DNA from: Deltaproteobacteria bacterium
Lineage (GTDB): Bacteria > Desulfobacterota > Desulfobacteria > Desulfobacterales > JAFDCJ01
Direction of reading: 5' to 3'
Length of the DNA stretch: 5,932 nucleotides
NCBI GenBank assembly: GCA_024277475.1
Contig: JAJRVC010000021.1
Span: 1-5,932 of the forward strand
Shown here: positions 1 to 5,932 of the stretch, in pieces
Layout: the number at the start of each line of letters is the position of its first letter
Position numbering within the stretch: position 1 is the stretch's first letter
Made by a program: the position numbers and the translations under genes
The notes under the pieces: generated by a model
The model's database searches: none
The model's input: the letters and a program-made list of their open reading frames with translations, nothing else
What the model was told of the DNA's origin: nothing

Positions 1-1333
1 CGTAGCGCGCAGCCACGTTACGCGGGTCGATTTCAAGAATTCGCTGGAGCACCTTTTCAGCCAGCATCGGTTCATGGTTCTGGAAATGCGCCTGGGCCAG
101 CTTTAAACCAACGGCTACATTCTCGGCATTCGGCTCAAAAACCTTCCGGTATTCGATGATGGCGCCAAGGTAGTCTTTTTTAGCGGCCAGGATGTCCCCC
201 TTCAACTCCAGCGCCTCTTCATAATCGGGGTTTTCCCTTAAAACCTCTTCGGTCAGGCCGAGGGCCCTGTCGAGCTGTTTCTCCCAGACCAAAGTCGATG
301 CCAGCAGGACTGTGGCGCGCGTGACATCCGGTCCCTGCTCGACTTGACCCAGGTACCGCTTCAGAAGGTCAACCGCGGCCCGGTTGTTGTTTTTCCCGGC
401 ATTGTAAAGCGCCAGCATCTCGTAAAAAACATAGTCTTTTGGAAAGTCGCCTATGGCTTTCTCCAACACCCGGACCATTTTTTTCTCCTGGTTCAGCTCG
501 GCGTATAAGCGCGCCAGCTCGTATTGATACATTTTCTCGCCGGGATGTTTCCCAATGAGCCGGATGAGGGCTTTTTCGGCGTCATCGTATCTTTTGGTTC
601 TTTGGAAAAAATCCACCAGTGCCAAATTTGTACCGGGATTGTCGGGGTACAGTTCAACGAGTTTTCGGTATTGCTCTTCGGCTGCCGCAGGGTCGTGGTT
701 TTCCAGAATACCGGCCAGAAATAGCCGCACATCTTTATTTTCACCGTGTTTCGCCAAAAACTCCCTTAACAATTGAATACCGTCATCGACCCGTCCCTGT
801 TGCACTTCGGCGTGTGCAAGCATCACGCAGGCCCTGCCGTTTCGGGGGTCCCGTCTCATCACCTCCTCGAGCAGGGGCAGTGCCTTGTCGTACTTATCCT
901 CAGCCACCAGGCACTCAGCCTTCAAAAGGTGCGCCTCAATGTTTCTGGGTTCCTTGGACAGGACCAGGTTCACCTTCTTCATGGCCCTGTCGACCAGGCC
1001 GTTGAGCAGATAGATTTTACCGATCTCCAACTGTGCCTGAAGCAGCTCCGGGTCGAGCTGCACTGCTTTCAGAAATCGCCTATGCGCTTCTTCCCAGTGC
1101 TGCTGTTTTACGGCTATCATCCCGAGCATAAAATGGCCTTGAGCAAAGCGGGGGTCTATCTGAATTGTGTTTCTGAACTCTATGCGCGCTCTGACATAAT
1201 CCCCTTTTTCATAATGATCTTTCCCTTTTTTCAGGTATGAGTCCCGTTTTTCCTCTGACCGCGCACAGGAAAAAAGAATTATGCACAGCGCAATGGACAA
1301 CAATGAATTTATCGTCTTGTTATGTTTAAGCAT
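1..1333 (-). CDS. TPR-repeat lipoprotein, PEP-CTERM/exosortase system (PrsT-like), partial at its 3' end
   Basis: The frame is open from the ATG at 1333 to the left edge, giving 444 residues with no stop, so the C-terminus lies outside the window. The N-terminus has a basic start (K3, H4, K6), a hydrophobic core at residues 10-21 and a lipobox-like L-F-S-C with Cys23, which predicts a lipoprotein signal peptide. F at the -2 position is a little unusual. From about residue 30 onward nearly everything is a run of 34-residue TPR units, about 12 in view, many ending in the typical D/N-P (for example QIDP near 58-61, QLDP near 92-95, EIDP near 434-437). TPR lipoproteins of this kind, around 900 residues in the PrsT family, sit next to exosortase genes and are thought to act in export or assembly of sorted proteins or exopolysaccharide. 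It follows the exosortase gene by 36 bases. The start is supported by a strong GGAGGA site 8 bases upstream. A generic TPR lipoprotein of another secretion system is the alternative; the neighbours favour PrsT. Confidence 0.85.
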   Translation of the reverse strand, partial: MLKHNKTINSLLSIALCIILFSCARSEEKRDSYLKKGKDHYEKGDYVRARIEFRNTIQIDPRFAQGHFMLGMIAVKQQHWEEAHRRFLKAVQLDPELLQAQLEIGKIYLLNGLVDRAMKKVNLVLSKEPRNIEAHLLKAECLVAEDKYDKALPLLEEVMRRDPRNGRACVMLAHAEVQQGRVDDGIQLLREFLAKHGENKDVRLFLAGILENHDPAAAEEQYRKLVELYPDNPGTNLALVDFFQRTKRYDDAEKALIRLIGKHPGEKMYQYELARLYAELNQEKKMVRVLEKAIGDFPKDYVFYEMLALYNAGKNNNRAAVDLLKRYLGQVEQGPDVTRATVLLASTLVWEKQLDRALGLTEEVLRENPDYEEALELKGDILAAKKDYLGAIIEYRKVFEPNAENVAVGLKLAQAHFQNHEPMLAEKVLQRILEIDPRNVAARY

Positions 1334-1341
1334 CAGGATGT

Positions 1342-1347
1342 TCCTCC
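1342..1347 (-). promoter_or_regulatory. Shine-Dalgarno site of the TPR lipoprotein gene
   Basis: On the minus strand this reads GGAGGA, 8 bases before the ATG at 1333. It is the strongest ribosome binding site in the window and fixes the start of the lipoprotein gene, whose translation then begins exactly with a lipoprotein signal peptide. Confidence 0.8.
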
Positions 1348-1369
1348 CATCCTTTTCGATACGGTATTC

Positions 1370-2899
1370 CTATGTGGGGACATATTCAGTCAAATCCAGC
1401 CAGAGATCATTGATAAAATTCTCCAAAACACGAAAAGCTTCTTCGTCAGACTGCCCCCTTGCCATAGGCGTCTCGACCCTGACAAGGGCGCCGTCCGTCC
1501 GCCTCCTTGTCAAGGCGTCCCACATCAGATACAGCTTGTTGGCCCAGGGGCTGGTGTAGATGCGCCCTCGCTGAAAATAGAAATACAGCGCCAATAATCT
1601 TTTGTCTTCCTTTTTCATGGTCATCATCATAACGTTTATGGGCCCGCCCTGCGATACGCTGACCTGCCTTCTGCGTGACCCGACCAGCTCCCACCCACTT
1701 CCGAGCAGACAGCTTAGAGGCGCATGGACGCTGTGGTAAGGCTTTTGAGTACGGTAATATGGGATGAACACATATATTTTCTGATCCGACGCTCTGTCTG
1801 AATACACGGCGTTGAGGTAATCATCCAGCGACAGATATTTCAAAACGCTTTTCGACAGAGACAATCGCTTTCCCCTGAACTCATTGATCTCCAAGGGAAA
1901 TTCCGCAAACGCTTTTCTTTCCGGCACAATAAACTTCGTTTCCATCCGGTTCATGGCGCAAGCACTGGTGGCGAACATGAGAATCAGGCTCAGTGTCAGC
2001 GCCATGGGCCGAGAAAATCCCGTGAAATAATGCCCCGGGTCCAAGCCCGCCGGCTTTTCCAGTTTCGGTTCAACTTTTCTCAACAGGAAAGACAGCCCGG
2101 TCAGGATTCCCCCGGAAACGGCGAAAATAATGACGCCGGTCGCATCGTGGACAATGCCTTCCGCCATTTTTTCATACCCGTTCACTTTCAGATAACCGGT
2201 TGCGAAAACGCGCAGCGCGTTGGCGAAAATGGCCAGGGGCAGGACGGCAATCACCAGCAAGGCTTTGGACCACCATCTCCTTAAAAAGAAATAGCCTATC
2301 ACAACAGACATCACCGTCATGGCGACAAGCGACCTCAGCCCGCTGCAGGCATCAACCACATGCAGCTTCATCAAACCGAGATCCAGGATGTTGCCTTCCA
2401 GGAAAACACTGACGCCGACAGCCCGCAGCAATTCGGCGGACAGGGAACTGGCGATCAGCCTCATTTTGAAAGTGAGCATCTTGTTGACATAATTCGGCAT
2501 GGGAATGATAAACAGGAGCATGAAAAAGGGAAATGCAAGATGCCTCATGCGCTTCCCGTAAAACAGCAGCCCTATTCCAACCCAGCACCCCCAGTATCCC
2601 ACAAACTGCAGTGTTATCACGGAGGACATGTTGCCGATGAGCGTTACTGCCAGTGCGGTGGCAACCACCGGAAGCCCCCAATAGTTCCACGAAAAATGAA
2701 AAAAATGAAACTGTTTGCGCTTTTCCCAGAGAAAATATGCAAAAAGGGGAAAGATCGCATAGCAGTAATCATTGTCCCCGCTACCCCATGCCCTGAAAAA
2801 CAGGAGCTCCACCGGCCAATAGCTGACGAGGAAACTCGCCAAAACACAGAAAGCAAAGAAGGTCTGCGTTTTATTTTTCCGGTTTTCCCTTATCCGCAT
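1370..2899 (-). CDS. xrtD: Exosortase fused to a C-terminal EpsI domain (XrtD-like)
   Basis: This 509-residue polytopic membrane protein is predicted to cut and transfer proteins bearing a PEP-CTERM-like tail at the inner membrane. Residues 1 to about 280 are the exosortase domain with roughly eight hydrophobic segments. The conserved I-P-M-P lies at 132-135. The catalytic Cys is C185 in D-A-C-S-G-L-R, the conserved Arg is R230 in N-A-L-R, and the His is H251 in V-H-D, so the family's Cys/Arg/His set is complete. Residues about 297-509 are an EpsI (DUF3485) domain. It starts with a membrane helix (about 299-315) and carries the H-A-P-L-S-C then G-W pattern (H392, C397, G402-W403). EpsI is known both as a separate protein and as an exosortase C-terminal domain. 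The length and fusion match what I recall of XrtD (VPLPA-CTERM-specific), but the subtype is not proven by motifs, so treat the symbol as tentative. The start lies 2 bases after the stop of the preceding gene with only AAGG directly before the ATG, suggesting translational coupling. Confidence 0.92.
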   Translation of the reverse strand: MRIRENRKNKTQTFFAFCVLASFLVSYWPVELLFFRAWGSGDNDYCYAIFPLFAYFLWEKRKQFHFFHFSWNYWGLPVVATALAVTLIGNMSSVITLQFVGYWGCWVGIGLLFYGKRMRHLAFPFFMLLFIIPMPNYVNKMLTFKMRLIASSLSAELLRAVGVSVFLEGNILDLGLMKLHVVDACSGLRSLVAMTVMSVVIGYFFLRRWWSKALLVIAVLPLAIFANALRVFATGYLKVNGYEKMAEGIVHDATGVIIFAVSGGILTGLSFLLRKVEPKLEKPAGLDPGHYFTGFSRPMALTLSLILMFATSACAMNRMETKFIVPERKAFAEFPLEINEFRGKRLSLSKSVLKYLSLDDYLNAVYSDRASDQKIYVFIPYYRTQKPYHSVHAPLSCLLGSGWELVGSRRRQVSVSQGGPINVMMMTMKKEDKRLLALYFYFQRGRIYTSPWANKLYLMWDALTRRRTDGALVRVETPMARGQSDEEAFRVLENFINDLWLDLTEYVPT

Positions 2900-2901
2900 C
2901 C

Positions 2902-4542
2902 TTATATGCCCGAAAGCCCCCTTGCGGCGACCATCACCAAAACAGCCGAGTTTGTCAGGGCGATGCTTCTGGTTTCAGCCCGCAGCTCCCCGACCAGGAC
3001 CTCGTAGCTGAAGTAGAAGGCGATTATCTTTGCCGACAGACTTCCGATTTTATAGCTCTGAGTCAAACTGCTCGACATATTGGGAAGCACCAGGGCCAGG
3101 AAAAGAATAATATAATCCATGGGCGTAACCCGGAACCCCTTTTCCCTTCTCGTAAATTTGAGCGTCGTGATGACGGATAACACCATCGCGACAAACAGGC
3201 CGTTGTAAAAGAGCCCAAAATCCCCCTTTCCGTGCCCGATCTCATACTCACTTAAAAAAACAATGATCGGTATCATGAAATAGATAGATACCGTCATTAC
3301 TTCATCATACCATTTTTTATTAACCAACCGGATGAACCAGACCGAGACCAGCAGAATGAGGGCAATGTATGAATATCTCCTTGGAATATCGGAGGGCAGC
3401 CAGCAGGCGATAATTACAAGCAGCGGGTACAGTATTCGAACGGTCATGAAGGAAACTCTGATTATGAGGTTTTTTTCCTTTACAACCCGCAATTTTTTCT
3501 TGATGACCTTGTCGATCAATTTGTAGCGTTTTACGCGCCACCCGACACTGTCGGTCCAGATGAAAAATGTTATTGTAAACACCGAAAATACCGCATAAAA
3601 GCCCAGCAGAAACCATTCATCGCCACTGAACCTGAATATAAAGCCGATGCAAATCAGCAGCGATTGTATGAAATAGATGATAAAAACGGATTCTGTATGA
3701 AAAAAGCCTATTTTCACCAGCTTGTGATGAAAATGGTTTTTGTCCGCCTTGAAAGGGGAATGTCCTTTTGAGATTCTCTCGGCCATTACAGTCAATGTAT
3801 CAAGAATCGGAAAGCCCAGCAGCATTAGCGGCAAAACCGGACTTAGATAGGTGTCGTGCTGCGTGAGATACAGTGACAGCACGGCGGCCAAAAACCCCAG
3901 AAGCTGGCTCCCGCAGTCGCCCATGAATATGGCGGCCGGGAAAGTGTTGAATCTCAGAAACCCGAAAAGGGCCCCCATGACCGAGACCACGATCAGGGCC
4001 ACAAAATAGTTCCCGGTGAGATAAGCCAAAACCCCTATGGGAGCAAAACTCATCAAGGAAATGCCGCCGGCCAGCCCGTCCAGCCCGTCGGCCAAATTGA
4101 TGGCATTGACGATTCCGGTTATAAACAGCACCGTTAAAGGCACTGCGACCAGACTTGGTATAACGTACCCGATGGGCAGAAAGTCTCCTAAGATTCTTAT
4201 CTCCAGCCCGCCGTAGGTCACCACCAGGATTGCAGCCGCCAACTGGCCGATCAGTTTTAATTTATATCCCGCGTTTTTAATGTCATCGAACACACCGAAA
4301 AAGAAAATAATCGCGGCACCGATAATGGTTGCCTTCACGAACCTGTCCGCGGGCATGAAGAAGAAAGTCGGGGCGATGCCGATTGCCATGGCGATCCCCC
4401 CTACTCTCGGCACCGGATGCTCGTGCATTTTTCTTCCATTGGGCAGATCCATGACATGCATGCGACCGGCATTGGCCCTGAAAATAGGAATCAAAGCCAT
4501 CGTTATGAACATCGACAGCAGGAAAGCGGAGAAGTATGCCAT
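2902..4542 (-). CDS. WecA/MraY-family undecaprenyl-phosphate sugar-1-phosphate transferase with extra C-terminal membrane domain
   Basis: Predicted integral inner-membrane enzyme that transfers a sugar-1-phosphate (in WecA, GlcNAc-1-P from UDP-GlcNAc) to undecaprenyl phosphate, the first step of lipid-linked glycan assembly. Family motifs are all present: P-R-V-G-G at 45-49, the Mg-binding D86-D87 in F-D-D-I-K-N, N-A-I-N-L-A-D-G-L-D-G-L at 146-157, F-M-G-D-C-G-S at 206-212, and the H-F-H-H loop at 270-273 typical of the WecA branch. About eleven membrane segments fill residues 1-330, as in WecA. The protein is 546 residues against roughly 350 for WecA; residues about 331-546 add a basic linker (about 335-362) and some seven more hydrophobic segments that I do not recognise. 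An in-frame TAA lies just upstream of the ATG, so no earlier start is possible, but no clear ribosome site precedes it. The sugar is unknown. The following exosortase gene begins 2 bases after the stop. Confidence 0.92.
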   Translation of the reverse strand: MAYFSAFLLSMFITMALIPIFRANAGRMHVMDLPNGRKMHEHPVPRVGGIAMAIGIAPTFFFMPADRFVKATIIGAAIIFFFGVFDDIKNAGYKLKLIGQLAAAILVVTYGGLEIRILGDFLPIGYVIPSLVAVPLTVLFITGIVNAINLADGLDGLAGGISLMSFAPIGVLAYLTGNYFVALIVVSVMGALFGFLRFNTFPAAIFMGDCGSQLLGFLAAVLSLYLTQHDTYLSPVLPLMLLGFPILDTLTVMAERISKGHSPFKADKNHFHHKLVKIGFFHTESVFIIYFIQSLLICIGFIFRFSGDEWFLLGFYAVFSVFTITFFIWTDSVGWRVKRYKLIDKVIKKKLRVVKEKNLIIRVSFMTVRILYPLLVIIACWLPSDIPRRYSYIALILLVSVWFIRLVNKKWYDEVMTVSIYFMIPIIVFLSEYEIGHGKGDFGLFYNGLFVAMVLSVITTLKFTRREKGFRVTPMDYIILFLALVLPNMSSSLTQSYKIGSLSAKIIAFYFSYEVLVGELRAETRSIALTNSAVLVMVAARGLSGI

Positions 4543-4627
4543 GAGATATTATTGTTCGAGCGCAAGGAATATGCAGCTGTGATGCCGCACGAAAACATGT
4601 GTCCGTTGCTTCAGTGGTGGGTATTTC
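4543..4627. other. Intergenic gap between GT26 and WecA-like genes
   Basis: This 85-base gap is the longest non-coding stretch in the window. I see no stem-loop with a T-run, no convincing -35/-10 pair and no clear ribosome site for the gene that follows. The last bases before the ATG at 4542 are AT-rich. The gap does not rule out a single transcript. Confidence 0.5.
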
Positions 4628-5455
4628 TTATCTCGGCCCCTTTTTGCTGATTCTCAAGTTCAATATGCGAGCCATGAACAACGGGTTGGAAACCAGATTC
4701 CTGCGCCACAGATGGCCAGGCTGCTTTATCAAGCGTGGCAGCCATTCCAGCCCGTGTTTCTGGAACCATGGATTGGAACGTTTCACCGTGCCTGTATAAA
4801 AATTGAATACGGCTCCCACAGGTCCGATGACTTTTACAGAAAGGCGGCTTCTGTTTGTATAAATCCACTTTTCCTGCTTCGGCGCCGTCATTCCCACCCA
4901 CAGCACATCCGCTCTCGCCGCATTAATCCGTTCCACCATTATTTTATTGTCCTGCTCACTGAACTCATTTTTAAAAGGCGGCGAGTACGACCCCGCAATG
5001 TCAATATGGCTGAAATCCCGTCTTATTTTCTCTTCGATTATCCGCAGCTCTTCATCGGTGGATCCCAGCAGAAAATATCTGCAGCCGCCATCTCTGTTGG
5101 CCATATGGCTCAATCCGAGAAAAATATCCGATCCCGTGACCCGCTCCCGGATTGATCCGCCCAGAATTCTGGAAGCGATGACAACCCCGATACCATCGGG
5201 TATTGTTAAATCGGCTTTCTGAATGGCATCATGGAAAATGGAATCTTTGCGGGCGACCTCGATGGAGTGGGGATTGATGCAAACAAAGTATCTTCCCTTT
5301 CTTTGGCTGTCTTTCAGCCAGCCGTATATTTCCGAAATGCACCACTCCCTGGGTTTGACGCAAACCGGGTAGCCAAGTATGGATTCGCATGGGGAAGAGA
5401 CCTCATTGTCAGACAGGTGATCGGTGTCCTGCTGATTCGAATATGTTTTGTCCAT
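4628..5455 (-). CDS. WecG/TagA/CpsF family glycosyltransferase (GT26)
   Basis: This 275-residue protein should add the second sugar to a lipid-linked monosaccharide on the cytoplasmic face of the membrane, as WecG (ManNAcA, enterobacterial common antigen) and TagA (ManNAc, teichoic acid linkage unit) do. Visible family features are the substrate-binding strand V-C-I-N-P-H-S (58-64), the P-D-G-I-G segment with the likely catalytic D87, R-V-T-G-S-D (105-110), W-V-G-M-T-A-P-K-Q-E-K-W (186-197), and the C-terminal signature G-A-V-F-N-F-Y-T-G ... R-S-N-P-W-F ... G-L-E-W-L-P-R-L (214-242), followed by R251-R252. The basic C-terminal tail (about 240-275) fits the membrane-binding appendage known in TagA. 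The first 25 residues are polar and precede the usual family start at I-L-G-Y-P-V. An in-frame TAA lies upstream and no earlier ATG exists; the ribosome site is weak. It directly precedes the WecA-like gene, its expected partner. The sugar donor cannot be told from sequence. Confidence 0.93.
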   Translation of the reverse strand: MDKTYSNQQDTDHLSDNEVSSPCESILGYPVCVKPREWCISEIYGWLKDSQRKGRYFVCINPHSIEVARKDSIFHDAIQKADLTIPDGIGVVIASRILGGSIRERVTGSDIFLGLSHMANRDGGCRYFLLGSTDEELRIIEEKIRRDFSHIDIAGSYSPPFKNEFSEQDNKIMVERINAARADVLWVGMTAPKQEKWIYTNRSRLSVKVIGPVGAVFNFYTGTVKRSNPWFQKHGLEWLPRLIKQPGHLWRRNLVSNPLFMARILNLRISKKGPR

Positions 5456-5521
5456 TTCTAAAACGCTTGTTCGGGTGCCGGGGTTTTATGAAGATGTGAG
5501 ACAGTGCGGCTAGCCATTGAA
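5456..5521. other. Intergenic gap between sulfotransferase and GT26 genes
   Basis: This 66-base gap contains the 8-base palindrome GGCTAGCC (5508-5515) and a short CGG-CAC-CCG element, neither long enough to be a terminator. I see no confident promoter. It fits a within-operon spacer. Confidence 0.45.
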
Positions 5522-5932
5522 CTACAGCGATACCCTGTCAAGTCGCTTCAGGACAGGGCCCAGCGAAACACGGAAAAGGGTCGATACGACCCTGGGTGGG
5601 GACCACACTTTTTTCAGCGGGCGGTCATAACTGGAGTTAAATTTTTTGTATGCACACATCCGCTCGCTGTAATCGATGCCGAGTCGTGAGCATATCTTTT
5701 TTATGCTGGCCTCCTGGTCTGCCGACAACCTCTTATATGAGATCACTGTAAATTGACAAGGCTTTGTCCGCCTGTAGTAAAGGGCGATCAATCCACCGGC
5801 GAGCCATTCCAAAAACACAAAAATGATTAACCCGATACTGTATAATCTATTCTCTTTTTTAACCGGATAGTCCGGTTTCTGCTTCTTATTGACCTCTGAC
5901 TTGAGCACATCGATTGGATTTCTGTAAATGAA
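5522..5932 (-). CDS. Sulfotransferase, C-terminal part (PAPS-dependent family), partial at its 5' end
   Basis: The frame is open from the TAG at 5524-5522 to the right edge (136 residues), so the N-terminus with the 5'-phosphosulfate-binding loop lies outside. At the very start in view is F-I-Y-R-N-P-I-D-V-L-K-S, which matches the sulfotransferase pattern R-[DN]-P-x-D-V-x-x-S; R4 and S12 would bind the 3'-phosphate of PAPS. About 50 residues later comes T-V-I-S-Y-K-R-L-S-A-D-Q-E-A-S-I (62-77), then I-K-K-I-C-S-R-L-G-I, the usual 'Y-E-x-L ... P-x-x-x-L-x-x-I-C-x-F-L-G' end of these domains. The spacing also fits. A GTG at 5908 could be called as a start but would cut the 3'-phosphate motif, so I reject it. 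The hydrophobic stretch at 32-52, with W43, falls where the family has its core helix, though a membrane helix is not excluded. The likely acceptor is a glycan of this cluster (inference). The basic C-terminal tail has no assigned role. Confidence 0.72.
   Translation of the reverse strand, partial: FIYRNPIDVLKSEVNKKQKPDYPVKKENRLYSIGLIIFVFLEWLAGGLIALYYRRTKPCQFTVISYKRLSADQEASIKKICSRLGIDYSERMCAYKKFNSSYDRPLKKVWSPPRVVSTLFRVSLGPVLKRLDRVSL

Noticed and set aside
773..1240. A 155-codon open frame on the plus strand
   Set aside because: It is antisense to the regular TPR repeats of the lipoprotein gene, which are unmistakably coding on the minus strand.
1370..2899. Two separate genes, exosortase and EpsI, joined by error
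   Set aside because: The frame is continuous with no stop or shift, and exosortase-EpsI fusions are an established architecture.
2360..3007. A 215-codon open frame on the plus strand
   Set aside because: It lies opposite the exosortase gene, has a polar, low-sense composition with no family motif, and the minus strand carries clear catalytic motifs. It is a shadow frame.
4543..4627. Possible promoter before the WecA-like gene
   Set aside because: Candidates such as TTTTCG and CATATT match consensus poorly and any AT-rich gap would offer as much.
5456..5521. Possible terminator or promoter between the sulfotransferase and GT26 genes
   Set aside because: Stems are only 3-4 bp (GGCTAGCC and CGG-CAC-CCG), there is no clean T-run after a stem, and no -35/-10 pair with good spacing.
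5522..5908. Complete 128-residue membrane protein starting at GTG 5908
   Set aside because: The frame stays open to the window edge and the residues before the GTG complete a sulfotransferase 3'-phosphate-binding motif, so the gene begins outside the window.

Overview
This window is a stretch of a surface-polysaccharide gene cluster linked to an exosortase (PEP-CTERM-type) protein-sorting system. It most likely comes from a Gram-negative bacterium with an outer membrane. An exosortase fused to EpsI, a TPR lipoprotein and lipid-linked sugar transferases side by side recall exosortase loci of Desulfobacterota and other Proteobacteria. That taxonomic guess rests on remembered gene architecture, not on a search. 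Base composition is mixed, with hand counts of about 55-62% GC in many 60-base blocks and 30-43% in others.

All five genes lie on the minus strand and are read from right to left. In transcription order they are: (1) 5932-5522, the C-terminal part of a PAPS-type sulfotransferase, entering from the right edge; (2) 5455-4628, a WecG/TagA/CpsF (GT26) glycosyltransferase; (3) 4542-2902, a WecA/MraY-family polyprenyl-phosphate sugar-1-phosphate transferase with a long extra membrane region at its C-terminus; (4) 2899-1370, an exosortase fused to an EpsI domain, with Cys, Arg and His catalytic candidates all present; (5) 1333-1, a TPR-repeat lipoprotein of the PrsT type, running off the left edge. 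The gaps are 66, 85, 2 and 36 bases, with no convincing terminator or promoter in any of them, so the set looks like one operon whose promoter lies to the right of the window.

The genes fit a common pathway, by inference. The WecA-like enzyme would load a sugar-1-phosphate onto undecaprenyl phosphate. The GT26 enzyme would add the second sugar. The sulfotransferase could sulfate the glycan or another cell-surface acceptor. The exosortase/EpsI and the TPR lipoprotein would process and export C-terminally tagged surface proteins that may be anchored to, or modified by, this polysaccharide. No PEP-CTERM-like substrate gene is seen here.

There are no RNA genes, mobile elements, CRISPR arrays or long repeats that I can support, and no gene-free stretch longer than 85 bases.
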